64,000 bases of DNA from Micromonospora parathelypteridis. Its GTDB lineage: Bacteria; Actinomycetota; Actinomycetes; Mycobacteriales; Micromonosporaceae. The stretch's first letter is position 1; every line of letters starts with the position of its first letter. The stretch is from assembly GCF_014201145.1 (NCBI RefSeq), contig NZ_JACHDP010000001.1, positions 4,588,001 through 4,652,000 of the forward strand, read 5' to 3'. Below are positions 42,957 to 51,827 of the stretch, one piece after another. Made by a program: the position numbers and the translations under genes. The notes below the pieces were generated by a model. That model worked only from the letters and a program-made list of their open reading frames with translations. It did not search any database and was not told where the DNA came from.

Positions 42957-44036
42957 ATGGCTCTTCATGTGCGCGGTGTGCTGCTCCCCGACGACGAGGT
43001 CCGGGATCTCTGGCTGGTCGGCGACCGGGTGACCTTCACCCCGGTGCCCGGGGCGGAGACGGTCGTCGACGGCGGTTTCGTCCTGCCCGGGCTGGTCGAC
43101 GCGCACTGCCACATCGGCATCGCCCGTGGCGGCGCCCCGATCACCTCCCTCGACCAGGCCCGCGAGTTGGCCCACGTCGACCGGGACGCCGGGGTCCTGG
43201 CGATCCGCGACGCCGGCTCGCCGTACCCGTACCCCGAACTGGACGACGAGCCGGACCTGCCGCGACTGGCCCGCGCGGGCCGGCACGTCGCGCCGCCGAA
43301 GCGCTACCTGCGCGACATCGGGGTGGAGGTCGGCGCGGCCGAGGTGGCCGCGACGGTGGCCGCGCAGGCGCGGGCCGGCAACGGCTGGGTGAAGTTGGTC
43401 GGCGACTGGATCGACCGGGGCGTGGGCGACCTCGCGCCGGCCTGGGACGCGGACACCCTCACCGCGGCGGTGCGGGCCGCGCACGACGCCGGGGTACGCG
43501 CCGCGGTGCACACCTTCTCTGAGTCGGCCGTCGAGATCATGGTGCGGGCCGGGGTGGACTCGGTGGAGCACGGCACCGGGCTGAGCCTCGACCTGATCGA
43601 CGAGATGGCCCGCCAGGGCACCGCGCTGATCCCCACGATGATCAATATCGCGACCTTCGGGGGCATCGCCGAGCAGGCGCGGGCCAAGTTCCCCGGGTAC
43701 GCCGAGCACATGCTCGCGCTGCGCGACAACTTCCCCGAGGTGGTGCGTGCCGCCCACGAGGCGGGTGTGCCGATCTACGTGGGCACCGACGCCGGTGGTG
43801 GCATCGACCACGGCCTGGCCGCCGAGGAGATGCTGCTGTTGCACGAGCAGGCCGGCATGGCGCCGATCGACGTGCTCGCCGCCGCGTCCTGGGGTGCCCG
43901 GGAGTGGCTCGGCTTCCCCGGCCTCGTCGAGGGCGGCCTCGCCGACCTGACCGTCTACCCCGAGGACCCCCGCCGCGACCTGCGCGTCGTCCGCGCCCCC
44001 GCCCGCACGATCCTGCGCGGCAACGTGATCCGCTGA
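42957..44036 (+). CDS. Amidohydrolase family protein
   Basis: A 359-residue metal-dependent hydrolase of the imidazolonepropionase/prolidase-like amidohydrolase group. H-x-H is in PGLVDAHCHIGIARGG, further metal His in AAVHTFSESA and SVEHGTGLSL, and the catalytic Asp in YVGTDAGGG. The carboxy end EGGLADLTVYPEDPRRDL is the composite beta-sandwich typical of the family. The substrate, probably a cyclic amide or peptide-like compound, is unknown. ATG 42957 is preferred; GTG 42951 is an alternative. Confidence 0.87.
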   Translation: MALHVRGVLLPDDEVRDLWLVGDRVTFTPVPGAETVVDGGFVLPGLVDAHCHIGIARGGAPITSLDQARELAHVDRDAGVLAIRDAGSPYPYPELDDEPDLPRLARAGRHVAPPKRYLRDIGVEVGAAEVAATVAAQARAGNGWVKLVGDWIDRGVGDLAPAWDADTLTAAVRAAHDAGVRAAVHTFSESAVEIMVRAGVDSVEHGTGLSLDLIDEMARQGTALIPTMINIATFGGIAEQARAKFPGYAEHMLALRDNFPEVVRAAHEAGVPIYVGTDAGGGIDHGLAAEEMLLLHEQAGMAPIDVLAAASWGAREWLGFPGLVEGGLADLTVYPEDPRRDLRVVRAPARTILRGNVIR

Positions 44037-44037
44037 C

Positions 44038-44098
44038 CCGTCCCCGTCCCCGCCTCCGTCCCCGTCCCTGCCCCCGTCCCCGTCCCCGTCCCCGCCTG
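44038..44098 (+). repeat. CCGTCC simple-sequence repeat
   Basis: About ten imperfect CCGTCC/CCGCCT hexamers directly after the amidohydrolase stop, forming the C-rich left flank of inverted repeat C. Confidence 0.8.
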
Positions 44099-44116
44099 CC
44101 TGCTGAACCCGCTGCG

Positions 44117-44204
44117 GGCGGCAAGATCGCGCTCGATCCAGGAAGTAGTGGCCTCGGCGTTGTGGGATGCCACTACATCCATGATCGAGCGCGATCTTGC
44201 CGCC
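44117..44204. repeat. Long inverted repeat (copy C) between convergent genes
   Basis: 36-bp arms (44117-44152 and 44169-44204) with three mismatches around a 16-nt loop; the outer 22 bp are perfect. It contains GCAAGATCG, the core of copies A and B but in reverse orientation, so it is related or a different family. It lies between the amidohydrolase and the convergent TetR gene and could terminate both. Confidence 0.8.
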
Positions 44205-44238
44205 GGCGCGACCGGCGCGACCGGTACGTCGGGTGGGG

Positions 44239-44841
44239 TCAGCGGGTGGGGTGGGTCGCGGCGGCGAAGAGGCGTACGGCGAGGTCGGCGAGGGCCTCGG
44301 CGGTCTGCTCGATCGGGGTGCGGGGGAGCACGATGTGGCTCACCACCAGGCGGACGACGGTGTCGGCGGCGAAGGTCAGCGCGGCCCGGTCCGCCCCCGG
44401 CAGGTGGTCGTCGGCCCACTCGATGAGTGCGCCGGACGCCTCGGTGAGCACCACCTCGGCCCGGGTGGTGAGGTATGGGAGTAGCTCGTCCGAGCCGCCG
44501 CGAGCGCTGGTCAGGATCGCCTTGACCAGCGGATTGTCGGCAGCCGTGGCGAGGGTGTGCGCGATGGCCGCGTACGCGCCGGCCCGCACGTCGGAGCCGT
44601 GCGCGTCGAGCGCGGCACGGACGTCGCCGACGAACCGGTCCACCTCGGCGCGGGCGAGCGCCTCGGCCAGCCCCGCCTTGCTGCCGAACTCGTTGTAGAC
44701 GGTCTGCCGGCTCACCCCGGCCGTGGTGGCCACCCCGCCCATCCGGACCGCGTCCCACCCGGCGGCGATGGTCCGCGCGCGGGCCGCGTCCACGATCGTG
44801 TCCCGCAGTCGCTGGCGCGGCGAGTCCGTCGGCGTAGTCAT
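44239..44841 (-). CDS. TetR/AcrR family transcriptional regulator
   Basis: A 200-residue repressor. The amino-terminal helix-turn-helix is ARTIAAGWDAVRMGGVATTA and GVSRQTVYNEFGSKAGLAEA; the rest is a helical ligand domain with no recognisable ligand. TAGAAT lies 9 nt before ATG 44841 on the minus strand, so the mRNA has almost no leader. Divergent from proS across the 19-bp repeat array. No obvious target gene is adjacent. Confidence 0.92.
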   Translation of the reverse strand: MTTPTDSPRQRLRDTIVDAARARTIAAGWDAVRMGGVATTAGVSRQTVYNEFGSKAGLAEALARAEVDRFVGDVRAALDAHGSDVRAGAYAAIAHTLATAADNPLVKAILTSARGGSDELLPYLTTRAEVVLTEASGALIEWADDHLPGADRAALTFAADTVVRLVVSHIVLPRTPIEQTAEALADLAVRLFAAATHPTR

Positions 44842-44940
44842 GGTGGTCGAATTCTACTGGCGGGCCACCGCCCAGCCCAGCGCGGCCACGGCGGCCGACA
44901 GCCCGGCGGCACGCCGTGGGCGGCACGCCGGGCGGCGAGC

Positions 44941-45111
44941 GGCACGCCGAGGGGCCGGCGGCACGCCGAGGGGCCGGCGGCACGACGAGGGGCCGGCGGC
45001 ACGACGAGGGGCCGGCGGCACGCCGAGGGGCCGGCGGCACGCCGAGGGGCCGGCGGCACGCCGAGGGGCCGGCGGCACGCCGAGGGGCCGGCGGCACGAC
45101 GAGTGGGCGGC
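44941..45111 (+). repeat. Array of nine 19-bp tandem repeats (VNTR)
   Basis: Unit GGCACGcCGAGGGGCCGGC. Copies 1-8 (44941-45092) are identical except for one C/A position (pattern C C A A C C C C); copy 9 (45093-45111) and a copy at 44922 are degenerate. The unit is not a multiple of 3. The near-identity implies recent expansion by slippage or unequal exchange. Confidence 0.97.
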
Positions 45112-45178
45112 GCAGCGCGCGAGCGGTCCGCGAGACACGACGGCGACTCCCGGGCGCGGTGGCCGTCCGCGTGCCGCA

Positions 45179-45184
45179 TAGGAT
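45179..45184 (+). promoter_or_regulatory. -10 box TAGGAT of proS
   Basis: TAGGAT lies 8 nt before ATG 45193 with no Shine-Dalgarno, fitting a leaderless proS mRNA. It sits 68 bp after the end of the 19-bp repeat array. Confidence 0.5.
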
Positions 45185-45192
45185 GTGCGGTC

Positions 45193-46599
45193 ATGGCACG
45201 CGTGCTCACTCCCCGTGCGGAGGATTTCCCCCGCTGGTACCAGGACCTGATCGCCAAGGCGAAGCTGGCCGACAACGGCCCGGTCCGCGGCACCATGGTC
45301 ATCCGACCGGCCGGCTACGCCATCTGGGAGCGTATGCAGGCCGAGATGGACGCCCGGATCAAGGCGGCGGGCGCGGAGAACGCGTACTTCCCGCTCTTCA
45401 TCCCGGAGAGCTACCTCAAGCGTGAGGCCCAGCACGTCGAGGGCTTCTCGCCGGAGCTGGCGGTCGTCACCCACGGTGGTGGCAAGCCGCTCGCCGAGCC
45501 GGTGGTGGTGCGCCCGACCAGTGAGACGGTCATCGGCGAGTTCATGGCCAAGTGGATCGACTCGTACCGGGATCTGCCGCTGCTGCTCAACCAGTGGGCC
45601 AACGTGGTCCGGTGGGAGCTGCGCCCGCGGATCTTCCTGCGTACCAGCGAGTTCCTCTGGCAGGAGGGGCACACCGCGCATGCCACCCGCGAGGACGCCC
45701 GGGCGTACGCGCGGCGGATCCTGCACGAGGCGTACGAGGACCTGATGGTCAACGTGATCGGCATTCCGGTCGTGGTGGGCCTGAAGACGACGCGCGAGCG
45801 GTTTGCCGGCGCGACCGCCACGTACACCTGCGAAGGCATGATGGGCGACGGCAAGGCGCTGCAACTGGGCACCAGCCACGAGCTGGGCCAGAACTTCGCC
45901 AAGGCGTTCGACATCAGCTACTCCTCCAAGGAGGGCGGCCGGGAGCACGCCTGGACCACCTCCTGGGGCACGTCGACCCGGATGCTCGGTGGCCTGATCA
46001 TGGCGCACGGCGACGACAACGGTCTGCGCGTGCCGCCGAAGCTGGCGCCGATCCAGGCGTACGTCATGGTGGTCAAGGACGGCGACGGCGTGGGCGAGGC
46101 GGCGGCCAAGCTGCGCGACGGCCTGCGCGACGCCGGTGTCCGGGTCGCGCTCGACGACCGGACCGACACCCCGTTCGGCCGCCGGGCCGTCGACGCCGAG
46201 CTGCGCGGCTATCCGGTACGCGTCGAGGTGGGCCCCCGTGATTTGGCCGCCGGCAACGCGGTCGTGGTGCGGCGGACGGACGGCTCGAAGTCCCCGACGC
46301 CGGTGGCCGACGTGGTCGGCGCGGTGTTGGCCGCCCTGGAGACCGACCAGCAGGTGCTGCACGACCAGGCGCTGGCCAACCGCGAGTCGCGCACGGTCGA
46401 GGTGGCGACCCTCGCCGAGGCGATCGAGGCCGCCGCGACCGGCTGGGCCCGGGTGCCGTGGTCGGCGGTCGGCGTGGCCGGCGAGGCCGAGGCGAACGGT
46501 CAGGGCGTCACGGTGCGCTGCCTGCTGCGTGCCGACGGCTCGGTGCCGGACTCCGAGGACGAGCCCGACCTGATCGCCATCCTCGCCCGCGCCTACTGA
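45193..46599 (+). CDS. proS: Prolyl-tRNA synthetase, type 3 (archaeal/eukaryotic-like)
   Basis: A 468-residue class II synthetase charging tRNA-Pro. It is the short form without the bacterial editing insertion. Class II motif 2 is seen around NVVRWELRPRIFLRTSEFLW followed by QEGHTAH, motif 3 in TSWGTSTRMLGGLIMAHGDD, with an anticodon-binding domain (about 290-390) and the carboxy-terminal zinc-type domain ending in Tyr, typical of this form. ATG 45193 begins MARVLTPRAEDFPRWYQDLI. Type 3 ProRS is common in Actinobacteria. Confidence 0.96.
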   Translation: MARVLTPRAEDFPRWYQDLIAKAKLADNGPVRGTMVIRPAGYAIWERMQAEMDARIKAAGAENAYFPLFIPESYLKREAQHVEGFSPELAVVTHGGGKPLAEPVVVRPTSETVIGEFMAKWIDSYRDLPLLLNQWANVVRWELRPRIFLRTSEFLWQEGHTAHATREDARAYARRILHEAYEDLMVNVIGIPVVVGLKTTRERFAGATATYTCEGMMGDGKALQLGTSHELGQNFAKAFDISYSSKEGGREHAWTTSWGTSTRMLGGLIMAHGDDNGLRVPPKLAPIQAYVMVVKDGDGVGEAAAKLRDGLRDAGVRVALDDRTDTPFGRRAVDAELRGYPVRVEVGPRDLAAGNAVVVRRTDGSKSPTPVADVVGAVLAALETDQQVLHDQALANRESRTVEVATLAEAIEAAATGWARVPWSAVGVAGEAEANGQGVTVRCLLRADGSVPDSEDEPDLIAILARAY

Positions 46600-46600
46600 G

Positions 46601-47269
46601 GTGCGGCCGGGCAACCCTGTCGACCGGTTCGCGCCCGGTCGGCTGATCATGCATCGAAACGTGCGGCACGGTCGGATCGGGTGGGTTCGGCCGGCCCGTG
46701 TGGTCAGTGACGACGATCGAGGGTTGCTGGTGTGGATCGCCCGGGATTCGCCGGTGGCACACGAGGTGACCGAGGCGGGGCTGGGGATGCGGTCGATGCC
46801 GTTCGCCCAGTGGATCTCGTCGACGTACCGGCTGGCGGAGGGCCACTGGAACGGCCCGCCGCTGCTGAAGTTCCTGCCCACCGGCGCGGCCCACTCGGTC
46901 TGGTGGTTCCGTGACGCCCAGGGGCGCTTCCTGAGCTGGTACGTCAACCTGGAGGAGCCGGGCGTCCGGTGGGACGACGGCTCGGTGGCCGGGGTGGACG
47001 TGGTGGACCAGGACCTGGACGTGGTCGTCCACCCGGACCTCAGTTGGCAGTGGAAGGACGAGGAGGAGTTCGTCGAGCGGCTGGCCTTCGGTGCCGACTA
47101 CTGGGTGACCGACGAGGCCGCGGTACGCGCCGAAGGCAAGCGGGTGATCGGCCTCGCCGAGGCGGGCGTCTTTCCGTTCGACGGCACCTGGTGTGACTAC
47201 ACCCCGCCGCCGAACTGGGGCGTACCGGATGGGCTGCCTGCCGGCTGGGACCGCCCACCAGTTCGCTGA
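46601..47269 (+). CDS. DUF402 domain protein
   Basis: A 222-residue protein of the DUF402/FomD-like family, whose characterised members hydrolyse nucleotide conjugates or nucleoside di/triphosphates with metal. The conserved acidic core SWYVNLEEPGVRWDDG, DVVDQDLDVVVHPDLSWQWK and DEEEFVERLAFG carries the metal ligands. GTG 46601 is 1 bp after the proS stop, so it may be co-transcribed with proS. Substrate unknown. Confidence 0.85.
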   Translation: MRPGNPVDRFAPGRLIMHRNVRHGRIGWVRPARVVSDDDRGLLVWIARDSPVAHEVTEAGLGMRSMPFAQWISSTYRLAEGHWNGPPLLKFLPTGAAHSVWWFRDAQGRFLSWYVNLEEPGVRWDDGSVAGVDVVDQDLDVVVHPDLSWQWKDEEEFVERLAFGADYWVTDEAAVRAEGKRVIGLAEAGVFPFDGTWCDYTPPPNWGVPDGLPAGWDRPPVR

Positions 47270-47372
47270 CCTGCATCGATTACCCTGTGTCATCCTGCAG
47301 ACATAGAGGGTGTGCGAGCGGTGTGTCGGCCTAGGGTTTCAGGCAACGACACCCCCAGTGGTGGGAGGCCCG

Positions 47373-47939
47373 ATGGCCGACCAGATCAACACCTTCTCCG
47401 ACCTGCAGGCCCGCGCCGGCGTGATCCTCGCCCGGCTGAATGCCGCTCCCGCCGTCGCGATCGCGGCAGCCACGAATCCGCTGCTGGCCGTCGAGCACCT
47501 CGGCTACGAGTTCAACCCCGAGACCCGTACCGGCATCGGTGACCGCATCCGGCTCGGACCGGCCGCCGCCGAGAAGCTCGCCGACCTGCGTACGACGATC
47601 GCCCGGTTGGTCGACCGCCAGGTCGACCCCGACGACGGCCCCGCCGTCCGCCGTCTCCTGACCGACCTGGGCGTGTTGCCGTGCTCGGACGGCGATGAAC
47701 CGGACACCGACCCGCCGCGCTGGCAGCCCGGCGGTGCCGGCCCCGACCCGCTGGAACCGTTCCGGGACCGGCACCCGGTGATGGAACCGCTGTTGGAGTA
47801 CCGGAGGATCTCCGCCCGCCGGCCGAGGTTCGCGCCCCCGCAGGCCTTCGCCGCGATCCTCAGCGGCGCGGTGACCACACCGTTGACGGCCGCGAACGGC
47901 CGGCTCCAGTCGCCGGAACCCGACACCAACCCCCGCTGA
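47373..47939 (+). CDS. Unknown 188-aa protein, first gene of the PKD/protease/isoprenoid cluster
   Basis: Not recognised. An amino-terminal helical part (INTFSDLQARAGVILARLNA, residues about 5-100) is followed by a proline-rich, probably disordered region and a carboxy-terminal segment with VMEPLLEYRRISARRPRF. There is no signal peptide or membrane helix. GGGAGG lies before ATG 47373. The gene is on the same strand as the next five, 114 bp before the PKD gene, so it may head their operon; TAGGGT at 47332 is a possible -10. Confidence 0.7.
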   Translation: MADQINTFSDLQARAGVILARLNAAPAVAIAAATNPLLAVEHLGYEFNPETRTGIGDRIRLGPAAAEKLADLRTTIARLVDRQVDPDDGPAVRRLLTDLGVLPCSDGDEPDTDPPRWQPGGAGPDPLEPFRDRHPVMEPLLEYRRISARRPRFAPPQAFAAILSGAVTTPLTAANGRLQSPEPDTNPR

Positions 47940-48053
47940 CCATCGGGCGGCCCGTCGCGCGGCGACGGCCCCCGAGCATGTCCTGACGTCCGGTCCGGCA
48001 TCCGGCCGTCCACACCCTCCGGCCTCCACCACATCGGCCCCGAAGGGGGACCA

Positions 48054-51000
48054 ATGGCCGACACCCATGGCTTCGAGGTCGTCGTCGAGGCGACTTCGCC
48101 CGTTCTCCGCAAGGCCCTGCAGGGTGCCTGGAAGTCGGCCGAGTGCGGCGACACCAGCACCGACGAGGGACGCATTCCGCAATACCTGCCGGTCCCGGCC
48201 GGCCTCGGCATCGGCGGGTTCACCACGGCCGGTGGCCAGGTGGAGATCCCCCGCGACCAGCTCGACGCCACCCCACGACCCGACATCGACGGCTGCGAAC
48301 TCACCTTCGGCCTGGTCATCCAGGTGACCGTCGCCGACCCGCCGGTGCCATCCGCGCAACTGCTGGACCTCACCGCCACCGCGCACGCCGCCGTGCCGAT
48401 CGGGGTGCTGCCCGACTCGAAGAACGTGGGGCTGCGCTTTGACGGCCTGCCCCGCAGCGCGGTCACCGCGACCCTGACCAGCGGCGACCCTCTCGCCCCG
48501 AAACTCGTCCAGATCCTCGGGGAGTACATCCACTTCGCGTACGAGAACGGCGGCCCCGGGGGCGTGCTGCATCCCGGGATCCCGGCGATCCCGCACGAGC
48601 AGGACGACACCGGGCTGGTGCTGGGCCTCGGCGTCGGCAGTTACACCCTCGACACCCACCTGGAGATCTACGACGACCAGGCTGATCCCGCCCACCGGAT
48701 CGACGTCAGTCAGCCGGATCCGGGGCACGTCCTCATCAGCATGCCGATCTACCTGCGGATGTTCCACATCGTCGGCAGTGGTGCGGCACCCGCGCTGGCC
48801 GACCCGATGGCTGTGGAGACGCGGCTCGCCATCACGGTGCCGCTGGAGACCCCGCCGGGGGCGTACACGTTGCGCTTCGACACCGCGACCGTGGTGGCGG
48901 GGGCGATCAACCCGGCGCCCGGCATCGAGGGCACCCACTTCACCACCAACAACGCCACCCTCTTCGGGTTCCTCGACAACGCGCTGCAAGCCCAGCTCAA
49001 CCAGCAGGGGGCGGCGCTGGTGCACGGCTTCGGGTCGCAGAGCGTCGTGGTGCCCACCGTGGCGCAGATCGAGACGGCCATCGGCGACCTGCTCTTCGAC
49101 GACCTGGCCGCCCGGGGCTTCCTTGCCCTGTGGACGCCGGAGGTCGGTGGCGAGGTGTTCGAGGCCGACAACGTCGCCACCCGGGTCTTCGCCGACCTGC
49201 TGGTGATCGCGATCAACGCCGGCGAGGGCGCCGACATCGGGGCGATGACCAACGTCGTACCGGCCGGGCGGGACTTCGCCATCCTGCTCGACGGGACGAT
49301 CGTGCAGGAGAACATCGACTCCGCCCGGGTCACCAACGGTTGGGCGGACAGCGACCTGCCGCGCCGTGTCGACCAGGGCGACGACAAGGCGGACGTCCGC
49401 GAGCTGGACGTCGTACTCCGCGAGGGGTCGATCCGGATGACCGGGGAGTTGACCGTCATCGACGCGATCCTCGGCAGCATCGACGTCGACGCCAGCTTCC
49501 GGGCCGACGTGGGACTGCACTGGACCCCGAGCGGCGACCTCAACCCCGACGGCGTCCAGCGGATGGACAACCACCTGATCGGCGAACCGGACGTCGACCC
49601 CGAGGAGTCGGTCCTGTTCTGGGTCATCGCCGTCATCCTGGCGATCATCAGCTTCGGTGCCGGGAGCATCCTGATCGGGATCATCATCATCGTGGTCGCC
49701 GCGGTGGTCACGGCCGTGGTCAACAACATCGGCGGATCGCGCCTCGTCGACCCGATCACCGGAGCGGTCAGCGGCATCACCGGCTGGCCGCCCGAGCTGG
49801 CCCGGATCGGGCGGGTCAGGGCCGTCTTCTTCGACCCGATCGTGATCAACGCCGACGGCCTCGTCCTCGCCGGTGACCTGGAGGTGCTCAGCTCCTGTGA
49901 GAGCACCGAGGTACTCGCCGCCCGCAGCAGCGGACCGTACACCGGGACGGCCCAGTCGGCCCTGCTGTTGGCCGCCGGGCACACCAGCGCGGCGGCCGGC
50001 TACACCTGGCTGACCGGCGACGGCACGGCACCCGCCGCCACCGAGAACGTCAACCACGTCTACGCCGCCAGCGGCGCCTACCTGGCGGCGCACTCGTTGA
50101 CGATCAACCAGCCCGGCGGCGCCACCAGCCGCCACTTCGCGTTGGTGTACGTCGCCAACGTGCCGCCCACTGTCGACGCCGGCCCGGACCTCACCGTCGA
50201 CGAGGGCGAGATGGTCACACTCGTCGGCCGGTTCAGCGACGTCGAGTACGCCGACACCCACGAGACCACCTGGAACTTCGGCGACGCCCAACCCACCGAG
50301 CCGGGCACGGTCGTGGAGACCAACACCCCGCCCCGGGCCGAGGGCACCAGCACCGTCCAGCACGCCTGGTGCGACAACGGTGTGTACGAGGTGACCCTGC
50401 GGGTCCGGGACCAGAACGGTGGGATGGCGACCGACACCAGGACCGTGACGGTGCGCAACGTCCCGCCCGTGGTCGACGCCGGCCCCGATCTGTTCACCTA
50501 CCCCTGCACGGTCCTCACCCTCACCGCCCGGTTCACCGATCCCGGTTGGTGCGACACGCACACCGCCGTCTGGGACTTCGGCGACTGCACCCCGCCGCTT
50601 CCGGCCGTGGTCACCGAGACGCACGAGCCGCCGGCGGGCCGGGGGACCGCCGTGCTGTCCCACCGCTATCCGGACTGCGGCACGTTCCTGACCCGGTGCA
50701 CGGTGGTCGACGACGACGGTGGGACCGGGTTCGACGAGTTGGTGGTCCGGGCCATCGACGTGGTCAACCGGCACTTCGAGGACGGGTTCGCCCAGCGCAC
50801 CACCGGACAGGTCGCCAACGGCTGGGAGCCGTACGTGCTGGCCGGCTCGGCGGCCGGCGGCACCGGCCAACACGTCGCCAGCAACTTCGTGGTGCACGGT
50901 GGTCGCCGGGCCCAGGGGCTCGTGCCAGGTCCGCAGCAGCGGGTCGGCGTCCGGCAGCAGATCGGGGCCAACCCGGGCTGGGCCTACCAGCTCACCGCCT

Positions 51001-51827
51001 GGTACGACCTCGACCAGGCCGAGCCCGCGACGGCTCGGCTCGGCGTCGACCCCACCGGCGGCACCGACCCGACCTCCGCCGCCGTCGTCTGGACCGACGG
51101 CACGAGCGCCCAGCGGTGGAGCCCGCTGACGGTACGCGTCGCCGCCCAGGCCGCCGCGGTGACCGTCTTCCTGGAGGCCGCCGCCGGCGGGGGTGAACCC
51201 CGAAGGGGCGGCGGACGGGTGTGGTTCGACGACGTGGACCTGCTGGCGGCGCAGCCGTACTGCCCGCCGGAGCAGCCGCCGCCAAGGCCGCGCGACTGCC
51301 TCGACTTCGCCGGCCGTCAGCCCGGCACGCAGTACCCGGCGGAGTGGACCGACCACGAGTTCCTCATCCGTTCCCTGGACGGCGCCGGCCGGGTCGTCGT
51401 CGCGGTCGGGCTACCGACCGGCGGCGCGGCCCTCCAACTCGGCGCCGGCGTCCAGGTCGAACTGCCCCACCCGGCGGACCGGGTCGTCGTCACCCTGGCC
51501 AACCAGGGCGGCAAACCGGTCGAGCTGACCGCGCTCGACGACGACGGTACGCAGCTCGACCGCGTCGACGTGCCGGCGAACTCGCCACCGGGCCCGGCGA
51601 CGGTGACTCTCGTCGGCCCCGGCATCGTCGCCGTCCGGATCGTCGGACGGTCGGCGGAAGGGCTGCTGGTCCGGCTCTGTGCCGAGTACGACGACGACAC
51701 CGAGCCCGGCGACAACTCCGCTGACGACCACGGCGACCCCACGTCGCACCCCGCTCCGATCGACCCCGGTGTCACCGGTCCGACGCGTCGGACCGACCCG
51801 CCGCTCCGTGGTGGCTGCTGTGGTTGA
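48054..51827 (+). CDS. Large PKD-domain protein, 1257 aa, ending GGCCG
   Basis: No signal peptide. Residues 1 to about 520 are beta-rich and not recognised. A hydrophobic hairpin follows at about 523-560 (VLFWVIAVILAIISFGAGSI, then LIGIIIIVVAAVVTAVV). Two PKD domains begin at about 703 (PPTVDAGPDLTVDEGEMVTL) and 803 (PPVVDAGPDLF), each with the W-x-F-G-D strand. Then come a carbohydrate-binding-like beta domain (about 905-1065), a Pro-rich link and another beta domain. The last residues are RGGCCG. PKD domains usually occur in surface proteins. It overlaps the next gene by 8 nt. Confidence 0.8.
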   Translation: MADTHGFEVVVEATSPVLRKALQGAWKSAECGDTSTDEGRIPQYLPVPAGLGIGGFTTAGGQVEIPRDQLDATPRPDIDGCELTFGLVIQVTVADPPVPSAQLLDLTATAHAAVPIGVLPDSKNVGLRFDGLPRSAVTATLTSGDPLAPKLVQILGEYIHFAYENGGPGGVLHPGIPAIPHEQDDTGLVLGLGVGSYTLDTHLEIYDDQADPAHRIDVSQPDPGHVLISMPIYLRMFHIVGSGAAPALADPMAVETRLAITVPLETPPGAYTLRFDTATVVAGAINPAPGIEGTHFTTNNATLFGFLDNALQAQLNQQGAALVHGFGSQSVVVPTVAQIETAIGDLLFDDLAARGFLALWTPEVGGEVFEADNVATRVFADLLVIAINAGEGADIGAMTNVVPAGRDFAILLDGTIVQENIDSARVTNGWADSDLPRRVDQGDDKADVRELDVVLREGSIRMTGELTVIDAILGSIDVDASFRADVGLHWTPSGDLNPDGVQRMDNHLIGEPDVDPEESVLFWVIAVILAIISFGAGSILIGIIIIVVAAVVTAVVNNIGGSRLVDPITGAVSGITGWPPELARIGRVRAVFFDPIVINADGLVLAGDLEVLSSCESTEVLAARSSGPYTGTAQSALLLAAGHTSAAAGYTWLTGDGTAPAATENVNHVYAASGAYLAAHSLTINQPGGATSRHFALVYVANVPPTVDAGPDLTVDEGEMVTLVGRFSDVEYADTHETTWNFGDAQPTEPGTVVETNTPPRAEGTSTVQHAWCDNGVYEVTLRVRDQNGGMATDTRTVTVRNVPPVVDAGPDLFTYPCTVLTLTARFTDPGWCDTHTAVWDFGDCTPPLPAVVTETHEPPAGRGTAVLSHRYPDCGTFLTRCTVVDDDGGTGFDELVVRAIDVVNRHFEDGFAQRTTGQVANGWEPYVLAGSAAGGTGQHVASNFVVHGGRRAQGLVPGPQQRVGVRQQIGANPGWAYQLTAWYDLDQAEPATARLGVDPTGGTDPTSAAVVWTDGTSAQRWSPLTVRVAAQAAAVTVFLEAAAGGGEPRRGGGRVWFDDVDLLAAQPYCPPEQPPPRPRDCLDFAGRQPGTQYPAEWTDHEFLIRSLDGAGRVVVAVGLPTGGAALQLGAGVQVELPHPADRVVVTLANQGGKPVELTALDDDGTQLDRVDVPANSPPGPATVTLVGPGIVAVRIVGRSAEGLLVRLCAEYDDDTEPGDNSADDHGDPTSHPAPIDPGVTGPTRRTDPPLRGGCCG

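Larger units (their letters stand above)
44842..45192. other. tetR-proS intergenic region dominated by a tandem repeat
   Basis: 351 bp holding the minus-strand TetR promoter at its left end, the 19-bp repeat array in the middle and the TAGGAT promoter of proS at its right end. Open frames across it are artefacts of the repeat and do not resemble protein. Confidence 0.7.

Noticed and set aside
44941..45111. CRISPR-like repetition
   Set aside because: Units are contiguous 19-bp repeats with no unique spacers and no cas genes; a tandem repeat array fits.
44854..46947. 697-codon minus-strand frame opposite proS
   Set aside because: Shadow of proS extended through the 19-bp repeats; the repetitive Pro/Ala/Arg part is translated repeat DNA.
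47331..51356. 1341-codon open frame on the minus strand
   Set aside because: It mirrors the PKD and 188-aa genes on the plus strand; its composition is His/Val/Gly/Arg-rich as expected from antisense of GC3-biased codons, and no family motif appears.
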